Assembly (NCBI GenBank): GCA_004557035.1
Contig: SFFB01000006.1
Span: forward strand, 1 to 64,000
Direction: 5' to 3'
DNA: 64,000 nucleotides
From: Bacteroidales bacterium
GTDB taxonomy: Bacteria > Bacteroidota > Bacteroidia > Bacteroidales > Bacteroidaceae
Below the pieces are notes generated by a model. The model was not told the origin of the DNA and searched no databases. It saw only the letters and a list, made by a program, of their open reading frames with translations. This document shows positions 7,801-16,800 of the stretch, in pieces. How positions within the stretch are numbered: the first letter of the stretch is position 1; each line of letters begins with the position of its first letter. The position numbers and the translations under genes were made by a program.

Positions 7801-8118
7801 TTAAGCGATTACTTGTTTAATTGTCAGTTGAGTGTACTGGTGGCGATAACCATTCAGTTTGCGATAGCCTTTGCGACGTTTCTTGTGGAAAACGAGCACC
7901 TTGTCACCCTTTACGAGGGGATCAATCACTTCGCATACTACTTTGGCGCCGGCTACGGTAGGAGCACCTACGGTAATCTGGCCGTTGTTGTCTACCAACA
8001 ACACTTTCTCAAATTCAACAGTCTGACCGCCTTCGGTCTCGGCCATGTGGTTGACGAAGAGCTTTTTGCCTTCCTCGGCCTTGAACTGCTGACCGTTAAT
8101 CTCTACGATTGCGTACAT
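7801..8118 (-). CDS. rplU: 50S ribosomal protein L21
   Basis: Binds 23S rRNA in the large subunit. The 105-residue protein has the family start MYAIVEINGQQFKAEEGKK and the basic C-terminal motif HKKRRKGYRKLNGYRHQYT. First gene of rplU-rpmA. An 88-nt leader between promoter and start codon can fold into several hairpins, which may regulate the operon. Confidence 0.97.
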   Translation of the reverse strand: MYAIVEINGQQFKAEEGKKLFVNHMAETEGGQTVEFEKVLLVDNNGQITVGAPTVAGAKVVCEVIDPLVKGDKVLVFHKKRRKGYRKLNGYRHQYTQLTIKQVIA

Positions 8119-8206
8119 TATTATATATGTGTAAAACGGGTTTTACCGGGAGGCGGACTGCACCCGCAGCCTCTTGTTTAGCCCCTTCGGCCTCTAAACG
8201 CGGGGG
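8119..8206 (-). promoter_or_regulatory. structured 5' leader of rplU (candidate autoregulatory element)
   Basis: Between the promoter and the rplU ATG three hairpins can be drawn: GTTTAG (8176-8181) with CTAAAC (8194-8199), enclosing GCCCC/GGCC; AGGCGG (8151-8156) with the CCGC and CCT stretches at 8163-8172; and GTAAAAC (8131-8137) with GTTTTAC (8140-8146), 2-nt loop. The last ends about 12 nt before the start codon. The structure is seen in the sequence; the regulatory role is inferred. Confidence 0.4.
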
Positions 8207-8235
8207 CAAAATTACAATATTTTTTTCAACTGCAA
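8207..8235 (-). promoter_or_regulatory. promoter of rplU-rpmA
   Basis: Minus strand TTG (8233-8235), 18 nt, TAATTTTG (8207-8214). Confidence 0.6.
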
Positions 8236-8331
8236 GCCCAAACGCCTTCTTTTTTGCTCTTTACAAAACAATATTGGGAGAAAATCGCAATTCTCTCCCA
8301 ATATCTTTAATGTATTATCTTATGGTTGCAC

Positions 8332-11300
8332 TTATTTCACCAGCACCTTCTGGCCGTTGATGATATAAATGCCACCCTTCGACACGCCTTTGACGCGACG
8401 GCCGCTGAGGTCTACGATGATGGTTTCGCCGGCTTTGCCTTCAGAGAGGACTTCGCCAATGCCGTCCACCACGTTCTTCTTATAGACCACCTTAACCGTT
8501 ACATTGTCAGCTACGGCAGTGAGGGCATCGGCGCCGTCAATCTGCTGCAGGGTATAGTTGTCGATGGTGGGGGCGTTGAGTATGTAGGCCTCGCCAGCCT
8601 TCACCATAGCTTTGGTTTGAGCGGCTACAGCCACGTCGTCTTCGTCAACATACTGAATGATCACGTCGAAATAGGGCTGCACGAAGTATTCATATACTCT
8701 GTAAGGATGACCAGGATCATTCCAGCCTACGAGGGCGCCATTGGCAAGGCCATCCCAGCAAACGCCGTTTGCGCCTTTAATCTTAAAGGTGCCATCAGCG
8801 TTTTTGCTGAAGGTCCAGGTCTCGCCTGTGGCCGACAAGGTCGGCGCCGTGGCAGTCGTGGTCATTGAAGGCACATAGAGCCCTACGAGGTCGTTCTTAA
8901 CCTTAAAGCCGCTACCGGAGGCCTCGAGGGTCCAGACAGTATAGGGATCGGCACCATCGGCGACACTCTTAACCGAATAAACGGTGTTGTCGGTGGGCAC
9001 TACGCGACGATAGCCGTAACGGTCGGCGTGGGCGTCATAAATCACATAGGTCTTGCCGGCTTCAACGGCATTGACAGCTTCGCCGAGTTTCTTCACGCCG
9101 AAGTGACCGGTGGTGGAGTAAACGGCATTGATGATGATGTCATTATCCAACGTCAAAGTGGCACCGTCGGCCTGGTCGGCAGAGACGAGTGTGAAGTAAG
9201 GCAGCTCAGGCAAAGCCACCGTATAGGCGTCGCCAACGCGAGAGGCATCTTCAACCACATCAACCATGGCACCATTTTCGGTGCGGCAGATGGTCTTCAC
9301 AGCATAGGCCAAGCGCTGATAAATCACGATCATCGTGTTGCCTTCTTCGATGACGGTCTTCGCCGTGTAGTTTTTGATTTCAGGGCAAAGCGGCGTCATT
9401 TCGGTCTCGTCTTCGGGCACGCTGCGCTTGAAGCTACCGAGCGAGTTACCGGCTTCATCTTCGCAGTTGAAGGTCACGACCTTGACGGGAATGATGGTCC
9501 AAGCTGCACCTTGCAGGCGGACAGCATTGGCACCACCTACTGTAGAACCAGAACTGATGACTGAGGGCTGTGTGCCGGAGTTAGCAGGCACGGGGAACAT
9601 ATTTTTGCCGGCAGAGGCAAAGGTGAAGTCGCCCTCGTCGATGTTCCAAGCCAGCGTCTGCACGGTTTCGGCAGTGCCCATAGCTACAGGATAGCCTACT
9701 TTGCCGCTGGCGGCAGAGGCAGGAGCACCGATATAGCGGCCGGTCTCCACGTTCTTGAGTGCGAGCGTGTCAAGACCATCGGCACCCATCTTGGTGCTGG
9801 TCACTTCCCAGGCGGTGTTGGCCCACACATCGGTGGAGTGGCGCAGATTGGCGCTGGTACCATCGTCCACAATAGAGATGTTTTCAAAGCCGTCTACCGA
9901 GCAAACGAACTGGTAGGTCTTGCCTACTTCGGGCACGCCGAGCGACTGTTTGAAGGCAGCGTAGGCGGCGTCGAGCTGAGCAGCCAAGGCAGTGAGTTCG
10001 TCTTCGGTCATCGTGTCGAGATTGACATCGGCCACCACGGCTTGGAGAGCGGCGGTTTCGGTGGCGCCATAACGTCCAAGCTGTTTGTCGCTACCGGTAT
10101 AGGTCTGAGCCTTGCTGAGCACAGCCTTCACTTCGGCTACCTTAGCGGCCACGTCGGCATTGTCCACAATCACGAAAGCAGGCACGCAAGTCCACAAACC
10201 ACCATTGCCGTCGGCGGGGTTGCCATAGACATTGACGGCATAGCCTTGTCCGCCAAGAGAGGCATTGAGATATTTACCGGTCAGGTTCTTGCTGTTGATG
10301 CTATAATAATAGTTGTCGCCATTCTGGCCATAACCACTCGTATGCTGACCCAAGAGGAAGTCATAATGCTTGACAGTCTCGTCATAGGTCCAGCGGCCGC
10401 TCGTGGTTTCAGCTGTCGGTGTAGAATTGAGCGAGCCGGCAGGCTTGGCTTTGCAGACCAATGCGTAATAGCCGGGGTTGGCGGGGTCTTCTTCAAAGGC
10501 CCAGAGCTGGTAGTCGTAGGCTGGGTCGCTCTCATCTACCTGTGCGGCTGTCCAAAGCACATTCACAGCAGCGCCATTGCCACTCTTATCAGTAATAATT
10601 GAAGAGCCTTCGCGCAACAATTCGATGCATTTGCCGGCACGCTCACCGGTAGCGTTGGTCACCAAGCGATAATAATAAGATGCTTCTGAAGTCGAAGATT
10701 TGGGCATCACCATACCTTGAGGCTCACTGCCTTCTACCATAAAGTCCTTATTATAGAGGTAGCCACCATAGTTAAGCAGCACGCTGTCGGCCGTGATGCG
10801 CTTGCAGAAACTGGTAAAGTCTTTCTTATTTTTGGGTGTCCAACCGGCCTCTGCTATGGCAATCAAGCGCGGCAGGGCAAGATATTCCATATATTCGCGG
10901 TCTGAGACGTGCTCGGTCCAGAAGGTTCCCTGCACACCGGTGTAATATTTGGCATTTTCGGCAGTAATGTTGTCACCGCAGGCTTCTTCGTTATAAGTTT
11001 TCTGTACGTTGTCGGTACCGTCACCGGCGCCGGGAGGCTCGTTGGGGTCGGTGCTTTGTTTGCGGTTGATATAGTAAGGTCCCCAAGGCGTATAGACGTT
11101 GTTGAGCTTGAGACCGGCTGCCTGAGCGGCCGAAGAAGCGGCTGGCATCCAGCAGAAGACAGTGGCTTCGGCCTGCTGGATGAGTTGGGTGTCTGCACCT
11201 GAAGCCGAGATGGCTTCATTCCACACTACGAGTTTGCGGCCATTGGCTTTGATGAAGTCACCCATGTCTTTGATGAAGTGACTCTGCAGGGCGCGATAGC

Positions 11301-12381
11301 TGGAGAGGCCGAGTTGCTGATACATGGTCTGACAGGCCGCATTGCCTTCCCAGGCAGAGGTAGGACATTCGTCGCCACCGATATGAATGTATTCGTAGGG
11401 GAAGATATCCATCAACTCAGTGAGGATATCTTTGCAGAACTGCACGGCTGCAGGATCAGCCACATTGAGCACGTCGGCAGAGATGCCGCCGTCAATCCAC
11501 ACTGAGCGTGAGGCGTTGGGACTGCAACTATACTCGGGATAGGCCACGAGGGCTGCGGTGAAGTGACCGGGCATATCGATTTCGGGGATGATTTCGATAT
11601 GACGCTCTTTGGCATAGGCCACAACGTCTCTAAGCTGCTCCTGGGTGTAGAAGTAGGGTCCGTAGGGTTTGTTAATCCAATATTGTCCCTGTTCCAAGTC
11701 GGTGAAACGACTGTTGGGCGCGATGCTTCCCACGCTGGTAAGTTTGGGATACTTCTTGATTTCGACACGCCAGCCCTGGTCGTCTGAGAGGTGCCAGTGG
11801 AAGCGGTTCATCTTGTAGTAGGACATCACGTCAATCATACGTTTCACTTCGTCGATGGTGAAGAAGTGGCGCGACACGTCGAGCATGAAACCACGATAGC
11901 TGAAGCGCGGCTGGTCGATGATGTTCACCACCGGCAGGGCATAGCTGGCGACGGCGGCGTCTTGCTTGCCGGCCATCACATTGGCGGGCAACATTTTCTT
12001 CACACTCTGGAAGGCGAAGTAGAGACCAATGGGCGCACTGGCTTCGATGCTCACGCCGCTGGCGGTCACATTGAGTTTGTAGCCGTCTTCTACTCTGTCG
12101 GCAGAATAGGTCACATTGAAGAGTGCGTCGGTGGCGGCATTGTCCACAGAGGCTGTGTAGCCCGTGGCTGCATTGAAGGCTTCCACAAATTTGGTCACCT
12201 CAGCGGCCATCTCGTCAGAGAGTCCCGAAGTGGCAATCTTGAATTGCTGTGGCAAGACCAACTCTCCCGTGCCCGGCGTCATACTCAAGGGCGTCGGGGT
12301 GAGGTTTACAAACTGCTGGGCTGCCGCAGCAAAGGGCAGACACATCAACAGCATAAACAGTCCGAGTAATCTGTTTTTCAT
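8332..12381 (-). CDS. secreted multidomain beta-N-acetylhexosaminidase (GH20)
   Basis: Removes terminal N-acetylhexosamine from glycans, probably host or mucin-type, at the cell surface. The chosen start at 12381 gives a signal peptide (MKNRLLGLFMLLMCLPFAAAAQQ); the frame is open to 12471 but the 30 extra residues would precede the signal. In the 1349-residue protein come a GH20 N-terminal domain (about 25-150), then the catalytic barrel with HWHLSDDQGWRVEIKKYP and the D337-E338 pair in IHIGGDECP. After it follow ricin-like/lectin-like segments, a helical FIVAR-like segment (QLGRYGATETAALQAVVADV), and two MucBP-like beta-grasp repeats. The C-terminus, DLSGRRVKGVSKGGIYIING, is a T9SS-type sorting tail. 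It is over twice the length of a plain GH20 enzyme. Transcribed divergently from menA. Confidence 0.9.
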   Translation of the reverse strand: MKNRLLGLFMLLMCLPFAAAAQQFVNLTPTPLSMTPGTGELVLPQQFKIATSGLSDEMAAEVTKFVEAFNAATGYTASVDNAATDALFNVTYSADRVEDGYKLNVTASGVSIEASAPIGLYFAFQSVKKMLPANVMAGKQDAAVASYALPVVNIIDQPRFSYRGFMLDVSRHFFTIDEVKRMIDVMSYYKMNRFHWHLSDDQGWRVEIKKYPKLTSVGSIAPNSRFTDLEQGQYWINKPYGPYFYTQEQLRDVVAYAKERHIEIIPEIDMPGHFTAALVAYPEYSCSPNASRSVWIDGGISADVLNVADPAAVQFCKDILTELMDIFPYEYIHIGGDECPTSAWEGNAACQTMYQQLGLSSYRALQSHFIKDMGDFIKANGRKLVVWNEAISASGADTQLIQQAEATVFCWMPAASSAAQAAGLKLNNVYTPWGPYYINRKQSTDPNEPPGAGDGTDNVQKTYNEEACGDNITAENAKYYTGVQGTFWTEHVSDREYMEYLALPRLIAIAEAGWTPKNKKDFTSFCKRITADSVLLNYGGYLYNKDFMVEGSEPQGMVMPKSSTSEASYYYRLVTNATGERAGKCIELLREGSSIITDKSGNGAAVNVLWTAAQVDESDPAYDYQLWAFEEDPANPGYYALVCKAKPAGSLNSTPTAETTSGRWTYDETVKHYDFLLGQHTSGYGQNGDNYYYSINSKNLTGKYLNASLGGQGYAVNVYGNPADGNGGLWTCVPAFVIVDNADVAAKVAEVKAVLSKAQTYTGSDKQLGRYGATETAALQAVVADVNLDTMTEDELTALAAQLDAAYAAFKQSLGVPEVGKTYQFVCSVDGFENISIVDDGTSANLRHSTDVWANTAWEVTSTKMGADGLDTLALKNVETGRYIGAPASAASGKVGYPVAMGTAETVQTLAWNIDEGDFTFASAGKNMFPVPANSGTQPSVISSGSTVGGANAVRLQGAAWTIIPVKVVTFNCEDEAGNSLGSFKRSVPEDETEMTPLCPEIKNYTAKTVIEEGNTMIVIYQRLAYAVKTICRTENGAMVDVVEDASRVGDAYTVALPELPYFTLVSADQADGATLTLDNDIIINAVYSTTGHFGVKKLGEAVNAVEAGKTYVIYDAHADRYGYRRVVPTDNTVYSVKSVADGADPYTVWTLEASGSGFKVKNDLVGLYVPSMTTTATAPTLSATGETWTFSKNADGTFKIKGANGVCWDGLANGALVGWNDPGHPYRVYEYFVQPYFDVIIQYVDEDDVAVAAQTKAMVKAGEAYILNAPTIDNYTLQQIDGADALTAVADNVTVKVVYKKNVVDGIGEVLSEGKAGETIIVDLSGRRVKGVSKGGIYIINGQKVLVK

Positions 12382-12482
12382 AGAAACAAATAAGGTTGTA
12401 AAGAATGAATGAATAAAAATGGTTTCAAGGCATAAAGCGCACGGCACGCAAGTACCGCGCACATATAACATATTAGATGGGG

Positions 12483-12514
12483 CAAATATACAACATATTC
12501 GTTAAACCGAGCAA
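12483..12514 (-). promoter_or_regulatory. promoter of the GH20 gene
   Basis: Minus strand TTG (12512-12514), 21 nt, TATATTTG (12483-12490). It implies a leader of about 95 nt before the ATG at 12381. Confidence 0.6.
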
Positions 12515-12578
12515 GCATCTGCACGTCAAAAAGCGCCGAGGACCGACTAAGAGGGCCGTAAAGTCGGGAAAATATGCT

Positions 12579-12586
12579 TAACTTTG
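12579..12586 (+). promoter_or_regulatory. -7 box of menA
   Basis: TAACTTTG on the plus strand, 21 nt before the ATG at 12608. No clear -33 TTTG is visible. Because it overlaps the first possible ATG (12584), it rules that start out. Confidence 0.6.
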
Positions 12587-12607
12587 CAAATAGGTCAACA
12601 ATCCGTT

Positions 12608-13492
12608 ATGTCCACAATCCCTCAAAACTCTATTCGTGCCTGGCTGTTGGCGTCTCGTCCCAAGACGCTCACGGCGGCTCTCATCCCGGTGGTCACGGCC
12701 TCGGCCCTGGCCTACAGCCATTGTGCTTTCCGCTGGGTACCGGCCGTCTTGTGCGTGATCTTTGCCGCACTGATGCAGGTGGCGGCCAATTTCATCAACG
12801 ACCTTTTTGATTATCTCAAAGGCACCGACGGTCCTGAGCGGCTCGGTCCAAAACGGGCTTGTGCCCAAGGGTGGATCAGCGTAGGGGCCATGCGTATAGG
12901 CATTGGCGCCACGTTGGTCCTAGCCTGCAGTGCAGGTCTTTGTATGCTTCCCTTTGGCGGTTGGACGTTACTGCTGTTGGGCGGCGCCTGTGTGGTTTTC
13001 GCCTTTCTCTACACCACGCTGTTGAGCTATTGCGGTTTCGGCGACGTGCTGGTATGGGTGTTTTTCGGCTTCGTTCCGGTGGCGGGCACCTATTATGTCC
13101 AGGCAGGCAGTTTCCCGGCCGAGGTGTGGTGGCTGGCTGCGGCTTGTGGGTTGGTGACCGACACGCTGCTTGTGCTTAACAACTTCCGCGACCGCGACAC
13201 CGACCGCACGGCCGGCAAGCGCACCATCATCGTGGTCTTGGGTGAGCGTTTCGGCAGCCTGTTTTACCTGGGGCAAGGCGTGGCGGCCTATCTGTGTGTG
13301 GCAGCTCTGACGCTTTATGGCTATCGCTTTGCCGCACTCTTGCCGGCGGTATATCTCGTTCCCCACGCACTGACTTGGCGCACGATGGTCCGCATTGACC
13401 GCGGCGTGGCCCTCAACCGCATCTTGGGACAGACGTCGCGCAATATGCTCTTGTTTGCCTTGCTCGTGGCCGCGGCCTTGTGGCTGAAATGA
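12608..13492 (+). CDS. menA: 1,4-dihydroxy-2-naphthoate polyprenyltransferase
   Basis: Membrane enzyme that prenylates 1,4-dihydroxy-2-naphthoate to demethylmenaquinone. The 294-residue protein has about eight hydrophobic segments and both Asp-rich prenyl-diphosphate/Mg motifs of the UbiA superfamily: NDLFDYLKGTD (about residues 64-74) and NNFRDRDTDRTAGKRT (about 190-205). RPKTLTAALIPV near the N-terminus is also typical of MenA. The ATG at 12608 is used because the promoter box lies over the earlier ATG at 12584. It stands between two large secreted glycosidase genes and has no other menaquinone gene nearby. Confidence 0.94.
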   Translation: MSTIPQNSIRAWLLASRPKTLTAALIPVVTASALAYSHCAFRWVPAVLCVIFAALMQVAANFINDLFDYLKGTDGPERLGPKRACAQGWISVGAMRIGIGATLVLACSAGLCMLPFGGWTLLLLGGACVVFAFLYTTLLSYCGFGDVLVWVFFGFVPVAGTYYVQAGSFPAEVWWLAAACGLVTDTLLVLNNFRDRDTDRTAGKRTIIVVLGERFGSLFYLGQGVAAYLCVAALTLYGYRFAALLPAVYLVPHALTWRTMVRIDRGVALNRILGQTSRNMLLFALLVAAALWLK

Positions 13493-13845
13493 CCGGCGAC
13501 GCCCCAACCCTTACGCGAAACAAAGGGGCGCGAAAAACCGTGCAACTCTGCACGATTTGGCAAAAAATCCCCATTTCATCGCAGAAATTCGATGTAGGGT
13601 TGGCCACGCAAACCCTGCACGACCTTGCAAAGAACCTACACCACTGAGCGCCGAATTGTCTCTACTTTTTGTATTTCACGGCGTTTTCTTGTCGACCTTT
13701 CATGAAAAAAACATACGAAAAGTGGCCGATGGCTGATAAAGTTGCTAACTTTGGCTTGTCAACCTGCGCAAGTGCGCCAATCTCATCACAGTTAACCTCT
13801 CATTTTCTTCTCGTTTTTTATTTATTTCATCTCATATTTTCTACC
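13493..13845. other. intergenic region between menA and the GH31 gene
   Basis: 353 bp with no credible gene. It contains short inverted repeats: GTGCA-actc-TGCAC near 13540, and AGGGTT with AACCCT around 13596-13616. Neither is followed by a clear T-run. The promoter of the downstream gene is at 13746-13753. Confidence 0.5.
13746..13753 (+). promoter_or_regulatory. -7 box of the GH31 gene
   Basis: TAACTTTG on the plus strand, followed by a leader of about 85 nt before the ATG at 13846. No convincing -33 element. It supports 13846 over the far upstream in-frame ATG at 13669. Confidence 0.5.
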
Positions 13846-16800
13846 ATGAACACACATCGCAAAAAAAACGTCAACCGTTGTGCGAAGGTGGCTTTGGCTT
13901 TGTTGCCCTTGTTGGGCTACAATGCGCCGGCCTTGGCTACACAATGGACACCGGCCGTCACACCGACAGTGGCCGTGGCCGATGCTGACCTCATCAAAGA
14001 CGTCCGCCTCATCAACCCCACCACGGTCGAGGTGATCTATGCCGACGGCAAAATGATGACGCTCGATTTCTACGGCGAAAACATCTTCCGCGTGTTCCGC
14101 GACGATGCGGGCGGCATCTTGCGCAATCCGGTGGCCACGCCTCCGGCTCAGATTTTGGTGAACAATCCTCGCCGCGCCACGGGTGGCGTGCAGGTGAGCA
14201 AGGCACAAAACGTCTTCCACATCAAGACGCCGCGCATCACCGTGTCGCTCAACAGCCAAAACGCGCTCATGTCGGTGGCCGACAACCAGACGGGCGAAAC
14301 CATCTTTGAAGAATGTGCCCCGGTGACCATCGACAAGAGCAAGACCCAGCTCACCCTGACCTGCCGCCCCGACGAGTATTTCTATGGCGGCGGCGTACAA
14401 AACGGACGCTTCTCTCACAAAGGCCAAGCCATTGCCATCGAAAACACCAACAACTGGGTAGACGGAGGAGTGGCCTCGCCCACGCCCTTCTATTGGAGCA
14501 CCAAGGGCTACGGCCTGCTTTGGCACACCTTCAAGCCGGGCCGTTACGACTTTGGTGCCACGGACGAAGACCGCGTGTTGCTCTCACATGCCGAGGGCTA
14601 TCTCGATGTTTTCTTTATGGTGGACAATGGAGCCGTCGAACTGCTCAACGACTTCTATCAGCTCACCGGCAACCCGGTATTGCTGCCCAAGTTTGGTTTT
14701 TACGAAGGCCACCTCAACGCCTACAACCGCGACTATTGGACGCCGGCCGAAAACGGCTTTATGCTTTATGAAGACGGCAAGCGCTACAACGAGAGCCAAA
14801 AAGACAACGGCGGCGTGAAAGAGAGCCTCAACGGCGAGAAAAACAACTACCAATTCTCTGCCCGCGCAGCCATCGACCGCTATTTCAACAACGACATGCC
14901 GCTGGGCTGGTTCCTGCCCAACGACGGCTACGGCGCAGGCTACGGCCAGACGTCGTCACTCGACGGCAATATCCAAAACCTCAAGGAGTTCGGCGACTAT
15001 GCCCGTTCCAAAGGTGTGGAAATTGGTCTTTGGACACAGAGTGACCTGCACCCCAAAGAGGGCATCGAACCGCTGTTGCAGCGCGACATCATCAAGGAGG
15101 TGCGCGACGCCGGCGTGCGTGTGCTCAAGACCGACGTAGCCTGGGTGGGTGCCGGCTACAGCTTCGGCCTCAACGGTGTGGCCGACGTGGGTGAAATTAT
15201 GCCCTATTATGGTTCAAATGCCCGTCCGTTCATCATCTCGCTCGACGGCTGGGCCGGCACACAGCGCTATGCAGGCATCTGGAGCGGCGACCAGACGGGT
15301 GGCGACTGGGAATACATCCGTTTCCACATCCCCACTTTCATCGGTTCAGGTCTTTCGGGACAGCCCAACATCACAAGCGACGTAGACGGTATTTTTGGCG
15401 GAAAGAACGTGCCGGTCAACGTGCGCGAATTTCAGTGGAAGACGTTCACGCCCATGGAGCTCAATATGGACGGCTGGGGCAGCAACCCCAAATATCCTGA
15501 GGTGCTCGGCGAACCCGCCACGTCCATCAACCGCACTTACCTCAAACTCAAGTCTGAGTTGATGCCCTACGCCTACAGTGCTGCCGCCGAGGCGGTAAAC
15601 GGCCAGCCCATCATCCGCGCTATGTTCCTCGACTATCCCAACAACTACACGCTGGGCAAGGACACGCAATATCAGTTTATGTTTGGCCCGAGCTTCCTCG
15701 TGGCTCCTATTTATAAGGAGACAAAGGCCGACGCCGAAGGCAACGACATCCGCAACGGCATCTACCTGCCCGAAGGCCGGTGGGTGGACTATTTCAACGG
15801 TGACGTCTACACCGGCGGCCGACTCATCAACAATTACGCTGCACCGCTCTGGAAACTGCCGGTGTTTGTGAAGAGTGACGCCATCATCCCGATGACCAAT
15901 CCCAACAACAACCCCTCGCAGATACGGGCCGACTATCGTGCCTATGAAATCTATGCCGAGCGTGGCTGCGAATTTCAAGAGTATGACGACGACGGTCTCA
16001 CCCAGGAATACCTAAGCGGCCGCAACACGCGCACGCTTGTGGGCACCGACGTCAACAAAGACAAGCTCACCGTGACCATCGAGCCCACCATTGGCGAGTT
16101 CCAAGGTTTTGAGCCCAACAAGGAGACCGAACTGCGCATCAACGTGTCTGCCGCCCCCAAGAAGGTGAACGCCCAGGTGGCCGGCAAGAGCGTGAAACTC
16201 GCTCAGGTCAACTCCCGCGAGGATTTTGACAAAGGCCAGAACGTGTGGTTCTACGACGCTGCGCCCAATCTCAACCGCTTCGCCACACGCGGCAGTGTGT
16301 TTGAAAAGGTGCAAATCATCAAAAATCCGCAACTGCTTGTCAAGCTCGCTCCTACCAACGTGAGCGAAAACCAGGTGGAAGTGACTGTGCAGGGCTTTGC
16401 CTTCTCTCCGGCCGATCCTTTGCGCAAGTCTTCAGGCCAACTCGCTGCACCGGCAGTGAAATTTGCCGACGAAGGCATCGAGCCGTTTGCCCTCACTCCC
16501 TCTTGGGCTCCCGTGGCCAATGCCGACTATTATGAAGTGGAGTTTGGCGGTATGGTCTACTCCACCATCCGCGACTGTGCCTTCACCTTCGACGGTCTCA
16601 CCGCCGAAACGGCCTATACCTTCAAGGTGCGTGCCGTCAACAAAGACGGCTACAGCGACTGGACCGAAGCCGGCGCACAGACCAAGAGCAACCCGCTTGA
16701 GTTTGCCATCAAGGACATCAAGGCCACCGCAACCTGTGAAGATCAAGGCGGACAGGGCATTGGCAAACTCTTCGACTTCGACGAGAAGTCAAGTTGGCAC

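Noticed and set aside
13669..13845. 59-residue N-terminal extension of the GH31 protein
   Set aside because: A -7 promoter box lies inside it, and the signal peptide starts at the ATG at 13846.
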